Source: Candidatus Rifleibacterium amylolyticum
GTDB lineage: Bacteria > Muiribacteriota > Ozemobacteria > Ozemobacterales > Ozemobacteraceae
DNA: 64,000 nt
Assembly (NCBI GenBank): GCA_009917695.1
Contig: JAACJG010000003.1
Location: forward strand, 62,001 to 126,000
Reading direction: 5' to 3'
Position numbers and translations under genes: made by a program. Shown here one piece after another: positions 25,600 through 32,674 of the stretch. A model generated the notes under the pieces. The model had not been told where the DNA came from. It was given only the letters and a program-made list of their open reading frames with translations, and did not search any database. Position 1 is the first letter of the stretch, and each line of letters starts with the position of its first letter.

Positions 25600-26319
25600 A
25601 TGGCACGCAAAAACAAACCAGCAGACGAAAAACAGAAGCCTTTCGACCCGTGGACGGCAACCATTGAAGAAGCCCTTCGAGAGTTTAACGCTGGTAACGA
25701 AAAAGCTATATTTCAGTCGCAAGCGGTTGCCGACATCATGGCCTGTAAACCAAGAATTGAAGAAGCAATGAAGGTTCGAGGCAATGAAGCTGGTAATAGT
25801 CCGAAACTGCGCCTTGTGGCAGAGGCGGGCCACGCCATTTTATACTGTGTAAAAAAAATCCTAGATAATGAGCTAATCGCCCCTGAGTGGTTGAGTTACG
25901 CCTTTAACCAGAGATACTACCCGGTAGCCCATCATAAGGCTCGAACATGGTCGAGCACACAATCGTTTGGTGACTCCACGGGAAAAAAGAAGCTGGAGAA
26001 CCGGCGAAAGGCGCGAGCGTTGAGAATGTTCTTGATGGGAAGTTGTGCCACAATCCACACAGAATACAGATGGCTCAGGCATAACGAAAGGCTTAAAACC
26101 CAACTTAGAAAACTAATCAAAGAAGCAAAAGATGGCGCGCTCATATCACGTTATGAAAATACATTAAAGGAACTCGATAAAGAGGGGTCTCTTTTGCGCG
26201 GGGAAACATTTCTTTCCTTTCTTACTGAGAGGGTTAAAAGACAGCCGGAGCTGAGTGACTTTGGGTTTGACACAATAAGGAAGGCGTATAACAAGCTACC
26301 TAAAACACTGAAGGGGTAA
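25600..26319 (+). CDS. Satellite protein of unknown function
   Basis: A 239-residue basic protein without membrane segments or a family I know. It starts with a Lys/Pro-rich tail and is predicted to be mostly helical. A segment of aromatic and basic residues (about 85-125, YAFNQRYYPVAHHKARTW) could contact nucleic acid. ATG 25600 is chosen because AGAAGG lies 6 nt upstream; upstream in-frame codons fall in the GC-rich hairpin. It lies between the integrase and the AlpA-like genes. Base use is similar to the rest of the element. Confidence 0.6.
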   Translation: MARKNKPADEKQKPFDPWTATIEEALREFNAGNEKAIFQSQAVADIMACKPRIEEAMKVRGNEAGNSPKLRLVAEAGHAILYCVKKILDNELIAPEWLSYAFNQRYYPVAHHKARTWSSTQSFGDSTGKKKLENRRKARALRMFLMGSCATIHTEYRWLRHNERLKTQLRKLIKEAKDGALISRYENTLKELDKEGSLLRGETFLSFLTERVKRQPELSDFGFDTIRKAYNKLPKTLKG

Positions 26320-26420
26320 AACAATCGCGGGTTGTTTTCCCTTATTAAAGACAGACAAAAAAAACATAATTGCTCTTGAAGCTACAACAGTTTCAATAAA
26401 ACATCTCAGGAGCAAACATA

Positions 26421-26642
26421 ATGAAAACCGCGTTAACCCTTCCAGATAATGGCCTTATAAGGCTGAGCCAAGTACTGAAATTTATTCAAGTATCACGCTC
26501 AACCCTTCTCAAAGGTATTGCAAGCGGGCGTTTTCCACTTACTCCCATAAAAAACGGCAAGATCGTTTTTTTCTCAGCCGAAGAAGTCAAGAAGCTGATT
26601 CGTTTTCTTGCTGGCCAGATCGGCGGGGGGGTGGCAGCATGA
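26421..26642 (+). CDS. AlpA-like regulator 1
   Basis: A 73-residue AlpA/MerR-type winged helix protein. The motif GLIRLSQVLKFIQVSRSTLLKGIASGRFPL followed by KNGKIVFFSAEEVKKLI is the standard AlpA layout (DNA recognition helix, then the wing). In P4-like elements AlpA activates integrase or excision genes. In Gram-negative PICIs it is the master activator of the replication module. GGAG at 26411-26414 precedes the ATG. The gene overlaps the second AlpA-like gene by 4 bp. Confidence 0.85.
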   Translation: MKTALTLPDNGLIRLSQVLKFIQVSRSTLLKGIASGRFPLTPIKNGKIVFFSAEEVKKLIRFLAGQIGGGVAA

Positions 26643-26833
26643 ACACCCTACCCGAAACCGGCTTTTTGAGACTTCCACAGGTATTAAAGCTGATACCAGT
26701 CTGCAAAGCGACATGGTGGAACGGAGTTCGCTCTAAACGCTTTCCGGCACCCGTTAAAAACGGGCGCTGCACCTTCTGGCGTGTCGAGGACATCAGAGAA
26801 CTGATAAAAAAGATGGCTGGAGGTGCTCAGTAA
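26639..26833 (+). CDS. AlpA-like regulator 2
   Basis: A 64-residue protein clearly paralogous to the preceding gene: GFLRLPQVLKLIPVCKATWWNGVRSKRFPAPVKNGRCTFWRVEDIRELI aligns over its whole length, shown here as LRLPQVL, RFPAPVKNGR and RVEDIRELI. The recognition helix differs (CKATWWNGV against SRSTLLKGI), so it should read a different site or act as a partner. It overlaps gene 1 by ATGA and the next small gene by a single A (TAATG). Two fused-order AlpA genes could act as an activator/excisionase pair; that is inference. Confidence 0.83.
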   Translation: MNTLPETGFLRLPQVLKLIPVCKATWWNGVRSKRFPAPVKNGRCTFWRVEDIRELIKKMAGGAQ

Positions 26834-27003
26834 TGGCCGGCTTAGTCATGATTCAGAAATCACCCACGGAAAAACAACGAGAAATCGAAACCCTTGAAAC
26901 CCTCAAAAAGATCGAGACAAGTCTAAAAAGTCTTGATTGCAACATTGAATTGCTGACGTTGACTCTGGTCAATCACATCAACAGCGGGGGTGATTGGGAA
27001 TGA
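26833..27003 (+). CDS. Small coiled-coil protein
   Basis: A 56-residue protein. The middle (about 12-48) is a continuous heptad-like helix rich in Glu, Lys, Leu and Ile (EIETLETLKKIETSLKSL), so it probably forms a coiled-coil dimer or pairs with a neighbour. Its ATG shares the A of the AlpA 2 stop, and its TGA overlaps the primase start (ATGA). These tight junctions on both sides are the main evidence that it is real. Confidence 0.6.
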   Translation: MAGLVMIQKSPTEKQREIETLETLKKIETSLKSLDCNIELLTLTLVNHINSGGDWE

Positions 27004-27980
27004 ACCCCGAAGAAAAAAGCCGGGCGGCGAACCCGGCAAGCATACAAGCATTACATGACGATTATACCACAAAAACCGCGTTGCAAGCCAATTTTTCCAC
27101 GTTTCGCAACAGCTTTGATACTGAACCGGCCGGAAAAACTACCCTTGAACAACTGGCAGCAGATATTCAGCGCAGCAAGTGGCAAGTACAGGTTGAACGA
27201 CTTCGGGCCATGACCGCCGAAGAATACAGCCAAAACAAGCGCAATCTGCCAGCCGTTGCCTTTGGTGGAATATTTAACCGGCGTTCTAAACGAGCACTAG
27301 AGAAGGCTTCCGGGCTGGTTGTGATCGACATTGACCACGTTTCCGGGCACGAACTCGCAGACATTAAAAACAAGCTGACAGCAGATCGACATACAGCACT
27401 TTGTTTTGTTTCACCGTCTGGTGCTGGCCTGAAAGCGGTTTTTGTAGCTGACTTCTCAGATGATGCTACATTCAAACAGGCTTACAGGGCTATTGCAAAC
27501 TACCTGAACGCACAATACAGCCTGAAGATCGACGAAAGCGGCAAGGATATTTGCAGACTTTGTTATGTCAGCTATGACCCCGAAGCCTATTACAGTCCCG
27601 ATGCAGTTCAATTTTGTTATGAAGTGGCGGCCGTCGATGAGCCAGCCCCACGGTCAGCAGAGAGACCGACAACGCCTATTTTTATCGGCAACAATCAACA
27701 GAGATATGTATTGAGCGTCATAAACGGCGAGATCGAAAGCGTTGAGACTGCCCCACGGGGCGGCGGTAATAATGCCTTGAATGTTGCTGCAATGAAGATC
27801 GGGCAATTTTTCTATCTTGGCCTATTCGACAAAGAAGCGCTCAAACAGCACTTAATAGCGGCATACTTGCGGCGAGGCGGTTCATTCAAGAATCAGGCTG
27901 AAGCTGATGCGACATTTGAAAGTGGTTGGCTGGCTGGTGTGAAATCACCGCGGGCCTTGCCGGAAAGGGGTCAGCCATGA
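27000..27980 (+). CDS. VirE_N/BT4734-type primase-polymerase
   Basis: A 326-residue protein. Residues about 60-200 match the VirE N-terminal/BT4734-like domain, a branch of the archaeo-eukaryotic primase fold. The metal motif is VVIDIDH with Asp110 and Asp112. The SPSGAGLK motif (138-145) is the second conserved block. The C-terminal 70 residues (NALNVAAMKIGQ ... FESGWLAG) resemble the primase C-terminal helical domain usually placed before a helicase. It overlaps the next gene, an ATPase, by 4 bp. Together they would prime and unwind the excised element. ATG 27000 overlaps the previous stop; a TTG at 26994 is less likely. Confidence 0.8.
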   Translation: MNPEEKSRAANPASIQALHDDYTTKTALQANFSTFRNSFDTEPAGKTTLEQLAADIQRSKWQVQVERLRAMTAEEYSQNKRNLPAVAFGGIFNRRSKRALEKASGLVVIDIDHVSGHELADIKNKLTADRHTALCFVSPSGAGLKAVFVADFSDDATFKQAYRAIANYLNAQYSLKIDESGKDICRLCYVSYDPEAYYSPDAVQFCYEVAAVDEPAPRSAERPTTPIFIGNNQQRYVLSVINGEIESVETAPRGGGNNALNVAAMKIGQFFYLGLFDKEALKQHLIAAYLRRGGSFKNQAEADATFESGWLAGVKSPRALPERGQP

Positions 27981-29482
27981 ATAAAATCACATCTTTCGAT
28001 CAGATCGGCGGCAAAGCTGACCAGCTTAACCCATTGCTCGAACTGGTGAACTCTCTGGCACAACTGCACCCGCTCGAATATGACCAAAAGCGCAAAGAGA
28101 TTGCGAAAGAACACAACATCAGAATATCGACCCTTGACGAACTGGTCACAAAAGCGCGGCAAGCGCTTGAAGAAGGCGAGAAAACTGATGAGCAGTTCAA
28201 GGAATGGGCCGTTGCACCCTGGAGCGAACCAGTTGACGGGCGTCAGCTCCTTGATCGAGCACTTGAAATTCTTCAGCGCTATGTAATTGCCGACATTGAG
28301 AGCTTATGGGCGGCGGCAGCATGGGCGGCCCTGACTTGGCTAACAGATCATGCAACAGTTTTACCGATGGCGATGATAACGGCTCCCGAAAAAGGTTGCG
28401 GTAAGTCTGTTTTGCTCGACGTGCTGGCGGCGATGGTATGCAGGCCATTACAGGGCGGCAGTATCACACAGTCAGCAACCTTCAGAAGCATCGAGTTATG
28501 GAAACCGACATTACTGATTGACGAAGCCGATTCGTTTATGAAGGAAAATGAAGCGATGCGGGGATTACTCAACAGCGGCCATACCAGAGGCAGCGCGTAT
28601 AAAATACTCTCTGAGGAAATAGGCGGGAAACTTCAGCCAGTCAAGTTTTCAACTTGGGGAGCGAAGGCAATAGCCGGCATTAAACTTGAAACCCTTGATT
28701 CCACACTTACCAGCAGATCAATCGTTTTGCCGATGAGACGCAAAAAACCGGCCGAACAAACAGAAAGCTTTCGACATGCTGACCAAGGGCCATTCAAGGA
28801 GATTCAGAGCATGTTTTATAGATGGGCTCTCGACAACGGTCAGGAATTTTCGCGCCTTAGGCCGATTATGCCGGAGTTGTCAAACAGAGATGCCGATAAC
28901 TGGGAGCCGTTACTAGCAATCGCAGACCTTGCCGCTGGCGATTGGCCGGATAGAATGAGATCGGCCGCACGGAAAATAGTTTGCAAAAAGGAAGAGACGC
29001 CTTCGGTAGATGCAGAATTGTTGAATGACATTCGAGAGATTTTCGAGCGCCTTCACGCCGAAAGGTTGCCGACTGCAAAACTGATGGAAGAACTCATAAA
29101 AGACGATCTTGGCCGATGGGCCACGTATAACCGAGGTAATGCCATGCACCCGCGGCAACTTGCCGGCAGGCTTGCTGCATACGGTATCAGATCAAAAACA
29201 ATCAGGTTCGGAGTATCGACGTCTAAGGGTTATGAACTTTCCGACTTTTCAGATGTTTTCGAGAGATATATACCCGACTCTATAGGAGGGGGTGTTTTAT
29301 CCGAAACACCGAAACAAACTGCTATTGATGCGGGTTGCAGCAATTTTTTATCCGAAACAAAACACAATGCTGTTGTGGATAAAAATGACCGCTCAGAAGC
29401 CTTAACAGCTAATTGTTACGGAGTTGCGGATAAAATAGGGGGTTCTGGCGAAGATATACAAATTGTTGAGGAGTTCATTTAA
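27977..29482 (+). CDS. DUF3631-type replicative ATPase/helicase
   Basis: A 501-residue P-loop ATPase. Walker A is APEKGCGKS (136-144) and Walker B is LLIDEAD (179-185), followed by NSGHTRGSAY and a sensor-like Arg motif LTSRSIVLPMRRKKP. This is the layout of DUF3631 proteins of prophages and satellites, which stand beside primases and probably serve as the replicative helicase. The last 90 residues are less conserved and contain several short repeats around LSETPKQT and LSETKHN. ATG 27977 overlaps the primase stop. The next gene starts on the last A of its TAA. Confidence 0.8.
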   Translation: MNKITSFDQIGGKADQLNPLLELVNSLAQLHPLEYDQKRKEIAKEHNIRISTLDELVTKARQALEEGEKTDEQFKEWAVAPWSEPVDGRQLLDRALEILQRYVIADIESLWAAAAWAALTWLTDHATVLPMAMITAPEKGCGKSVLLDVLAAMVCRPLQGGSITQSATFRSIELWKPTLLIDEADSFMKENEAMRGLLNSGHTRGSAYKILSEEIGGKLQPVKFSTWGAKAIAGIKLETLDSTLTSRSIVLPMRRKKPAEQTESFRHADQGPFKEIQSMFYRWALDNGQEFSRLRPIMPELSNRDADNWEPLLAIADLAAGDWPDRMRSAARKIVCKKEETPSVDAELLNDIREIFERLHAERLPTAKLMEELIKDDLGRWATYNRGNAMHPRQLAGRLAAYGIRSKTIRFGVSTSKGYELSDFSDVFERYIPDSIGGGVLSETPKQTAIDAGCSNFLSETKHNAVVDKNDRSEALTANCYGVADKIGGSGEDIQIVEEFI

Positions 29483-29997
29483 TGGAAGATCAGATTCAGC
29501 AGGTTTTTTGCTCTGGCCTTTCGTTATCGGTTGTCGATGGCCGGCTGAAGGTTGCCGGAATTCCCGAAACCGTTGACGCTCTCAGGCCATTATTGCAGCA
29601 GTATCGTAACGAAATAATCAGGAAATTGCAGACCGCTGGAGAGCTTCAAAACGGCCCGGCCATGCCTGAACATACCGACCCCGAACCGAATGCAACATGG
29701 GCCACTCCAGCGCAACGGCCAGAGAATGAAGCCGAAAAGCTGTCAGCATGGGAGCGCGGCGAATGGGTAACGATACCCCATACCGCCGAAGCACTCGAAA
29801 TACATCAGGCTATTGAGATCGAGCAGACGGCAAGGCGGCGGCGGTTGTTTGTGGTTGCCGAAGGACTTAGCAAAGCCCTTAACACAATCGACCCTATCGA
29901 CCGAGATCAGCGGCCCGATGATTATAGCTTTGCGTTGTCGGTATTGCGTTCACGTGTCGAAGATGCCCGGCCATGGCTGGCAAGGGGTAGCACATGA
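29482..29997 (+). CDS. TubC_N-like domain protein of the satellite
   Basis: A 171-residue protein. The first 50 residues (GLSLSVVDGRLKVAG ... LRPLLQQYRNEIIRKLQ) resemble the TubC N-terminal docking fold, which is also found at the start of many phage and plasmid replication-associated proteins. The rest is acidic, Pro/Glu-rich and then helical. It probably mediates protein contacts, perhaps with the primase-helicase encoded just upstream; that is inference. TTGAGGAG stands 10 nt before the ATG, which shares one base with the previous stop. It overlaps the next tiny gene by ATGA. Confidence 0.55.
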   Translation: MEDQIQQVFCSGLSLSVVDGRLKVAGIPETVDALRPLLQQYRNEIIRKLQTAGELQNGPAMPEHTDPEPNATWATPAQRPENEAEKLSAWERGEWVTIPHTAEALEIHQAIEIEQTARRRRLFVVAEGLSKALNTIDPIDRDQRPDDYSFALSVLRSRVEDARPWLARGST

Positions 29998-30071
29998 CCA
30001 GGTTGATACTGCTTCTGACCATGGCCAGCCTTTACAGTTTGCTTGTGTGGCATGACGGAGAAGGGCCATAG
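29994..30071 (+). CDS. 25-residue membrane peptide
   Basis: The frame reads MTRLILLLTMASLYSLLVWH followed by DGEGP and a stop. It is one hydrophobic helix with a positive N-terminus. It overlaps the stop of the preceding gene by ATGA, the same junction used by five other gene pairs in this element. It resembles lysis-type or toxin-type miniproteins in size, but no function can be assigned. Confidence 0.4.
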   Translation: MTRLILLLTMASLYSLLVWHDGEGP

Positions 30072-30156
30072 CAGAGAGAATTAGAGGCACTAGGCGCCGC
30101 AACCAGCTATTGACGCGGGCCATGGGGGCATGCCAAAACCTTACGACTTCAAGACC

Positions 30157-30181
30157 AAGACCGACCGCGGTAGTCTTTTTT
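30157..30181 (+). terminator. Terminator closing the replication module
   Basis: AAGAC (30157-30161) pairs with GTCTT (30173-30177). The inner ACCGCGGT can extend the stem, and TTTT follows. It lies between the replication genes and the terminase gene, so the latter needs its own promoter. The 158 bp around it hold no other gene that I can support. Confidence 0.6.
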
Positions 30182-30228
30182 CGATTCCGTCAGAATTTTG
30201 ACTTGATACATTTTAAGGAGAATCAGCG

Positions 30229-30684
30229 ATGGCTAGACCAAGAAAACCAACTAACTTAAAGATACTCCAGGGAACTTACCGGCCAGATCGAGCGAACCCG
30301 AACGAGCCACAACCGGAAATCTGCACACCCGAAGCGCCTGAGTTTTTATCAGATCGGGCCTTGCAGGAATGGCAGAGGATAGCGCCGATTCTCGAAAAAT
30401 TAGGGCTACTCTCGCAGGTTGATAAAATGGCGCTGGCGGCATATTGTGCGGCCGTTGCCCGGTTGTGGCAGGCCGAGGAGCAGTTAAAAAACGAGGGCCT
30501 GACCGTCACGAATGAGCGAGGCCGAAGAATCAAAAACCCGCTGGTTGACGTTGCGAACGCGGCGGCAAAGCAGATCAGTCTTTTTGCTTCTCAGTTTGGT
30601 ATGAGCCCGTCAACCAGATCGAGCGTCAAGGCGAAGTTGCCGGAGAAGGAAAACCCGCTTGCAAAGTTTTTAAAGAAGCGATGA
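30229..30684 (+). CDS. P27-family phage small terminase subunit
   Basis: A 151-residue protein with the P27-type TerS layout. It starts with a basic RPRKPTNLKILQGTYRPDR segment (shown as RPRKPTNLK...GT), then PEFLSDRALQEWQRIAPILEKLGLLS, a helix YCAAVARLWQAEEQL, and the closing FGMSPSTRSSV. TerS binds packaging sites in viral DNA and recruits the large subunit. No large subunit, portal or capsid gene is present. Satellites use their own TerS to redirect a helper phage's packaging motor to their DNA, which fits here. AAGGAG precedes the ATG by 8 nt. Confidence 0.88.
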   Translation: MARPRKPTNLKILQGTYRPDRANPNEPQPEICTPEAPEFLSDRALQEWQRIAPILEKLGLLSQVDKMALAAYCAAVARLWQAEEQLKNEGLTVTNERGRRIKNPLVDVANAAAKQISLFASQFGMSPSTRSSVKAKLPEKENPLAKFLKKR

Positions 30685-30920
30685 TTACACAGGGCGGTGA
30701 AATCCGCAATTATTTCGGATTTGAAATGTATAATTATTTGACATTTGCCCGGCGAAGGCAGCAACAGCAGACCGAAGCAGGCGCGAAGGTTTGCAGGCTC
30801 AAGGCCAGAGACACCGGCCGCCACGAACTCTTAACCCTGCAAAGTTTCCGGGAGCGGGGCAGGTCATTGACCATACATCGAGGCGCGGCAACGGCTGGCG
30901 CTTGTTCATACTGGCGTTGA
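30681..30920 (+). CDS. Possible small protein after terS (doubtful)
   Basis: A 79-codon frame that overlaps the terminase stop by ATGA (30681-30684), like other pairs in this element. The product is basic with runs of Arg and Gln and has no recognisable domain. Codon use looks poor. It may be the remnant of a downstream packaging gene or simply an open frame. The overlap is the only positive evidence. Confidence 0.25.
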   Translation: MITQGGEIRNYFGFEMYNYLTFARRRQQQQTEAGAKVCRLKARDTGRHELLTLQSFRERGRSLTIHRGAATAGACSYWR

Positions 30921-31000
30921 TATTACCCTGATATGACCGGCAACAATGGCGGGCTCAGCGACCAGACAACAGCCAGCGCATAATAAGCGCCGGCATTGTC

Positions 31001-31028
31001 TTGACTGGCGAACAGATCGGCGTATATT
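31001..31028 (+). promoter_or_regulatory. Promoter of the ORF6N gene
   Basis: TTGACT (31001-31006), a 16-nt spacer and TATATT (31023-31028) lie 76 bp before the ORF6N start. The rest of 30921-31103 shows no gene. Confidence 0.55.
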
Positions 31029-31103
31029 TGATAGGTGGCGGCCGGAATGATTGCCACATGATACCGGGCCATAATGACAACAAATGATAGAGAGTGACAG
31101 AGA

Positions 31104-31652
31104 ATGACAAAGCTAATGCAGGTTGACCATGAACACCTTGAGCAGAAGATTTATCAGGTCAGAGGCCAGAAAGTCATGCTTGACTCTGATCTTGCCGAGC
31201 TCTACGGGGTAGAAACCAAAGCATTAAATCAGGCGGTCAAGCGCAACTCTGAACGCTTCCCGGCTAGTTTCATGTTTCAGCTAACCGCTGGCGAAGAAGA
31301 GTTTTTGAGGTCACAAATTGTGACTTCAAAATCAGAAAACCAGATCAGTAAAGAAAAGCGCGGCGGCAGAAGATACGCGGCTAAGGTTTTTACTGAACAT
31401 GGTGTTCTGATGCTTGCCAATGTTCTGCGTAGCAGTCGAGCGATTGCCGTAAGCATTCAGATTGTCGAGGCTTTTGTTAAAATGAGAGCTGTTACAGCTA
31501 TTCACGGCGAATTGAGCAGCAGGCTGACAGAACTTGAAAAAACCGTTAAGACGCAGGGCGGCAGCATCGACTTTATTCTTGACCTGCTCGACAGAGAGAT
31601 GAAAAAGAAGCGAATAGGCTTCAAGCCGGGCAAGAAAGACAATGACGCCTGA
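31104..31652 (+). CDS. ORF6N-domain DNA-binding protein
   Basis: A 182-residue protein with the ORF6N domain of phage antirepressors and KilA-N relatives: IYQVRGQKVMLDSDLAELYGVETKALNQAVKRN is followed by RFPASFMFQLT and, later, FTEHGVLMLANVLRS. These blocks are diagnostic. A C-terminal coiled coil (about 140-170) probably mediates dimerisation. ORF6N proteins in mobile elements act as regulators or antirepressors. It has its own promoter and is the last gene before attR. Upstream, GATAGAGAGTGACAGAGAATGACA contains short tandem GA-rich repeats that make the exact ribosome site uncertain. Confidence 0.88.
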   Translation: MTKLMQVDHEHLEQKIYQVRGQKVMLDSDLAELYGVETKALNQAVKRNSERFPASFMFQLTAGEEEFLRSQIVTSKSENQISKEKRGGRRYAAKVFTEHGVLMLANVLRSSRAIAVSIQIVEAFVKMRAVTAIHGELSSRLTELEKTVKTQGGSIDFILDLLDREMKKKRIGFKPGKKDNDA

Positions 31653-31677
31653 GGAGCTTTTTTTAAGCGCTGCATAG

Positions 31678-31700
31678 TGGGGGTATTATTGGGGGTATCT
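31678..31700. repeat. 23-bp end repeat of the satellite, right copy
   Basis: Identical to 23846-23868 and in the same orientation. It lies 62 bp inside attR. Together the copies look like arm-type integrase sites or an end-recognition signal. Confidence 0.85.
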
Positions 31701-31754
31701 GAACTAAGCCACGCAATATCAACCCTTTGTTTATAGGCTTTTCCGGCTTTCGTT

Positions 31755-31818
31755 CACAGCATGTTGGGTGCGCTTTTTTTTGCCCGGCGCACCTTCAGGC
31801 AAATCGCAACATGCTGTG
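31755..31818. other. attR within a nested inverted repeat
   Basis: The attR core TGTTGGGTGCG is at 31762-31772. It is enclosed by two nested dyads. The outer one is CACAGCATGTT (31755-31765) with AACATGCTGTG (31808-31818); the inner one is GGTGCGC (31767-31773) with GCGCACC (31787-31793). An eight-T run follows the inner left arm. The structure could form a cruciform at the junction. Confidence 0.7.
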
Positions 31819-31842
31819 TCGCCGATTGCTATGTATTCACAT

Positions 31843-32649
31843 TCAGATGAACATTGCGGGCTCTTTGCGGTCCTGACAGGTTGTGAACAGCATTTCGCTG
31901 AAGCTTTTGACGTGCTCTGACATCATGATGCGCGCGTTTTGCGGGCAGACCTTGATGCAGGCGCAGCAGATGGTGCAGAGTTCGGGCTTTGTATGATAAC
32001 CGCCGCGATAGTAGATGGCGCCGGTCGGGCACGAAGGCTGGCACTCGCCGCATCGGTTGCATTTTTTGAAATCGGTCTCGACATGCGAGGGCGGAATTAC
32101 ATGCCGTTCAGGCAGCGGGAAAGTGCCGGGCAGAGCGAGTGCCGACATCTTGTCGAGTGATTTGAGAGACCTTATCTTTCTGGCAACCTGATTGCCAAAT
32201 TCTTTTGCTTTACCCTTGTCGAGAGCGTCGGGGCGACCTTTTGCAACAGGAAATTTCTTCGTCGAATACGAATGCTCACCAATGAAAGCGGCAGCGGCAA
32301 CCGGATGCAGACCAAGACCGGTCGCGATTTCCCGCAGCTCGATCAGTGCATCGTCAAAGTTGCGGTTGCCAAATACTGCGACAAGAACGGCTGGATTGCC
32401 GGCAAATTTAAGTTTTTGCAGGCGCTCGATCGCTGTCAGCGAAATTCTCCCAGCGTAAACTGGCGCACCGATAATGACGAGATCGCCTGGTTCGACGTCG
32501 ATAAGCGTTTCTTCGTAGCCCGGATAGGTGAGGTTGTTTTCGATTATGTTGAGCGGGTCGATGCCGGCGCCGTTTGCGATGGCGTTAACGATTTTTTCGG
32601 TCGTGTGGGTTGGTGAGTAAAAAAAGCTGCTGACGCGAATTATGTTCAT
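31843..32649 (-). CDS. EFR1-type flavodoxin-ferredoxin fusion protein
   Basis: A 268-residue electron carrier. Residues 1-160 are flavodoxin-like with the FMN phosphate loop in SPTHTTEKI and GAPVYAGR. Residues about 205-255 hold two [4Fe-4S] clusters in CNRCGECQPSCP and CTICCACIKVCP. The family is widespread in anaerobes and is thought to link flavin and ferredoxin electron pools; its partner is unknown. AGGAAAT precedes the ATG. It sits just outside the satellite and is transcribed towards attR. It is probably co-transcribed with the DUF2225 gene, which ends 25 bp upstream, although a functional link is not evident. Confidence 0.9.
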   Translation of the reverse strand: MNIIRVSSFFYSPTHTTEKIVNAIANGAGIDPLNIIENNLTYPGYEETLIDVEPGDLVIIGAPVYAGRISLTAIERLQKLKFAGNPAVLVAVFGNRNFDDALIELREIATGLGLHPVAAAAFIGEHSYSTKKFPVAKGRPDALDKGKAKEFGNQVARKIRSLKSLDKMSALALPGTFPLPERHVIPPSHVETDFKKCNRCGECQPSCPTGAIYYRGGYHTKPELCTICCACIKVCPQNARIMMSEHVKSFSEMLFTTCQDRKEPAMFI

Positions 32650-32674
32650 TTTAGTATTTCCTGTCTGCGCTGAA

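Larger units (their letters stand above)
23720..31772 (+). mobile_element. PICI-like phage satellite integrated in tRNA-Arg
   Basis: The 11-bp sequence TGTTGGGTGCG is present in the tRNA 3' end (23720-23730) and again at 31762-31772, giving attL and attR of an element of 8.05 kb. Inside, all genes point the same way. In order they are: P4-type integrase, two unknown genes, two AlpA-like regulators, a small coiled-coil protein, primase, DUF3631 ATPase, an unknown protein, a 25-residue membrane peptide, a P27-type small terminase and an ORF6N protein. There are no capsid, tail, portal or large terminase genes. Int plus AlpA plus primase plus TerS is the gene set of phage-inducible chromosomal islands. 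A 23-bp repeat lies inside each end. Confidence 0.82.
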
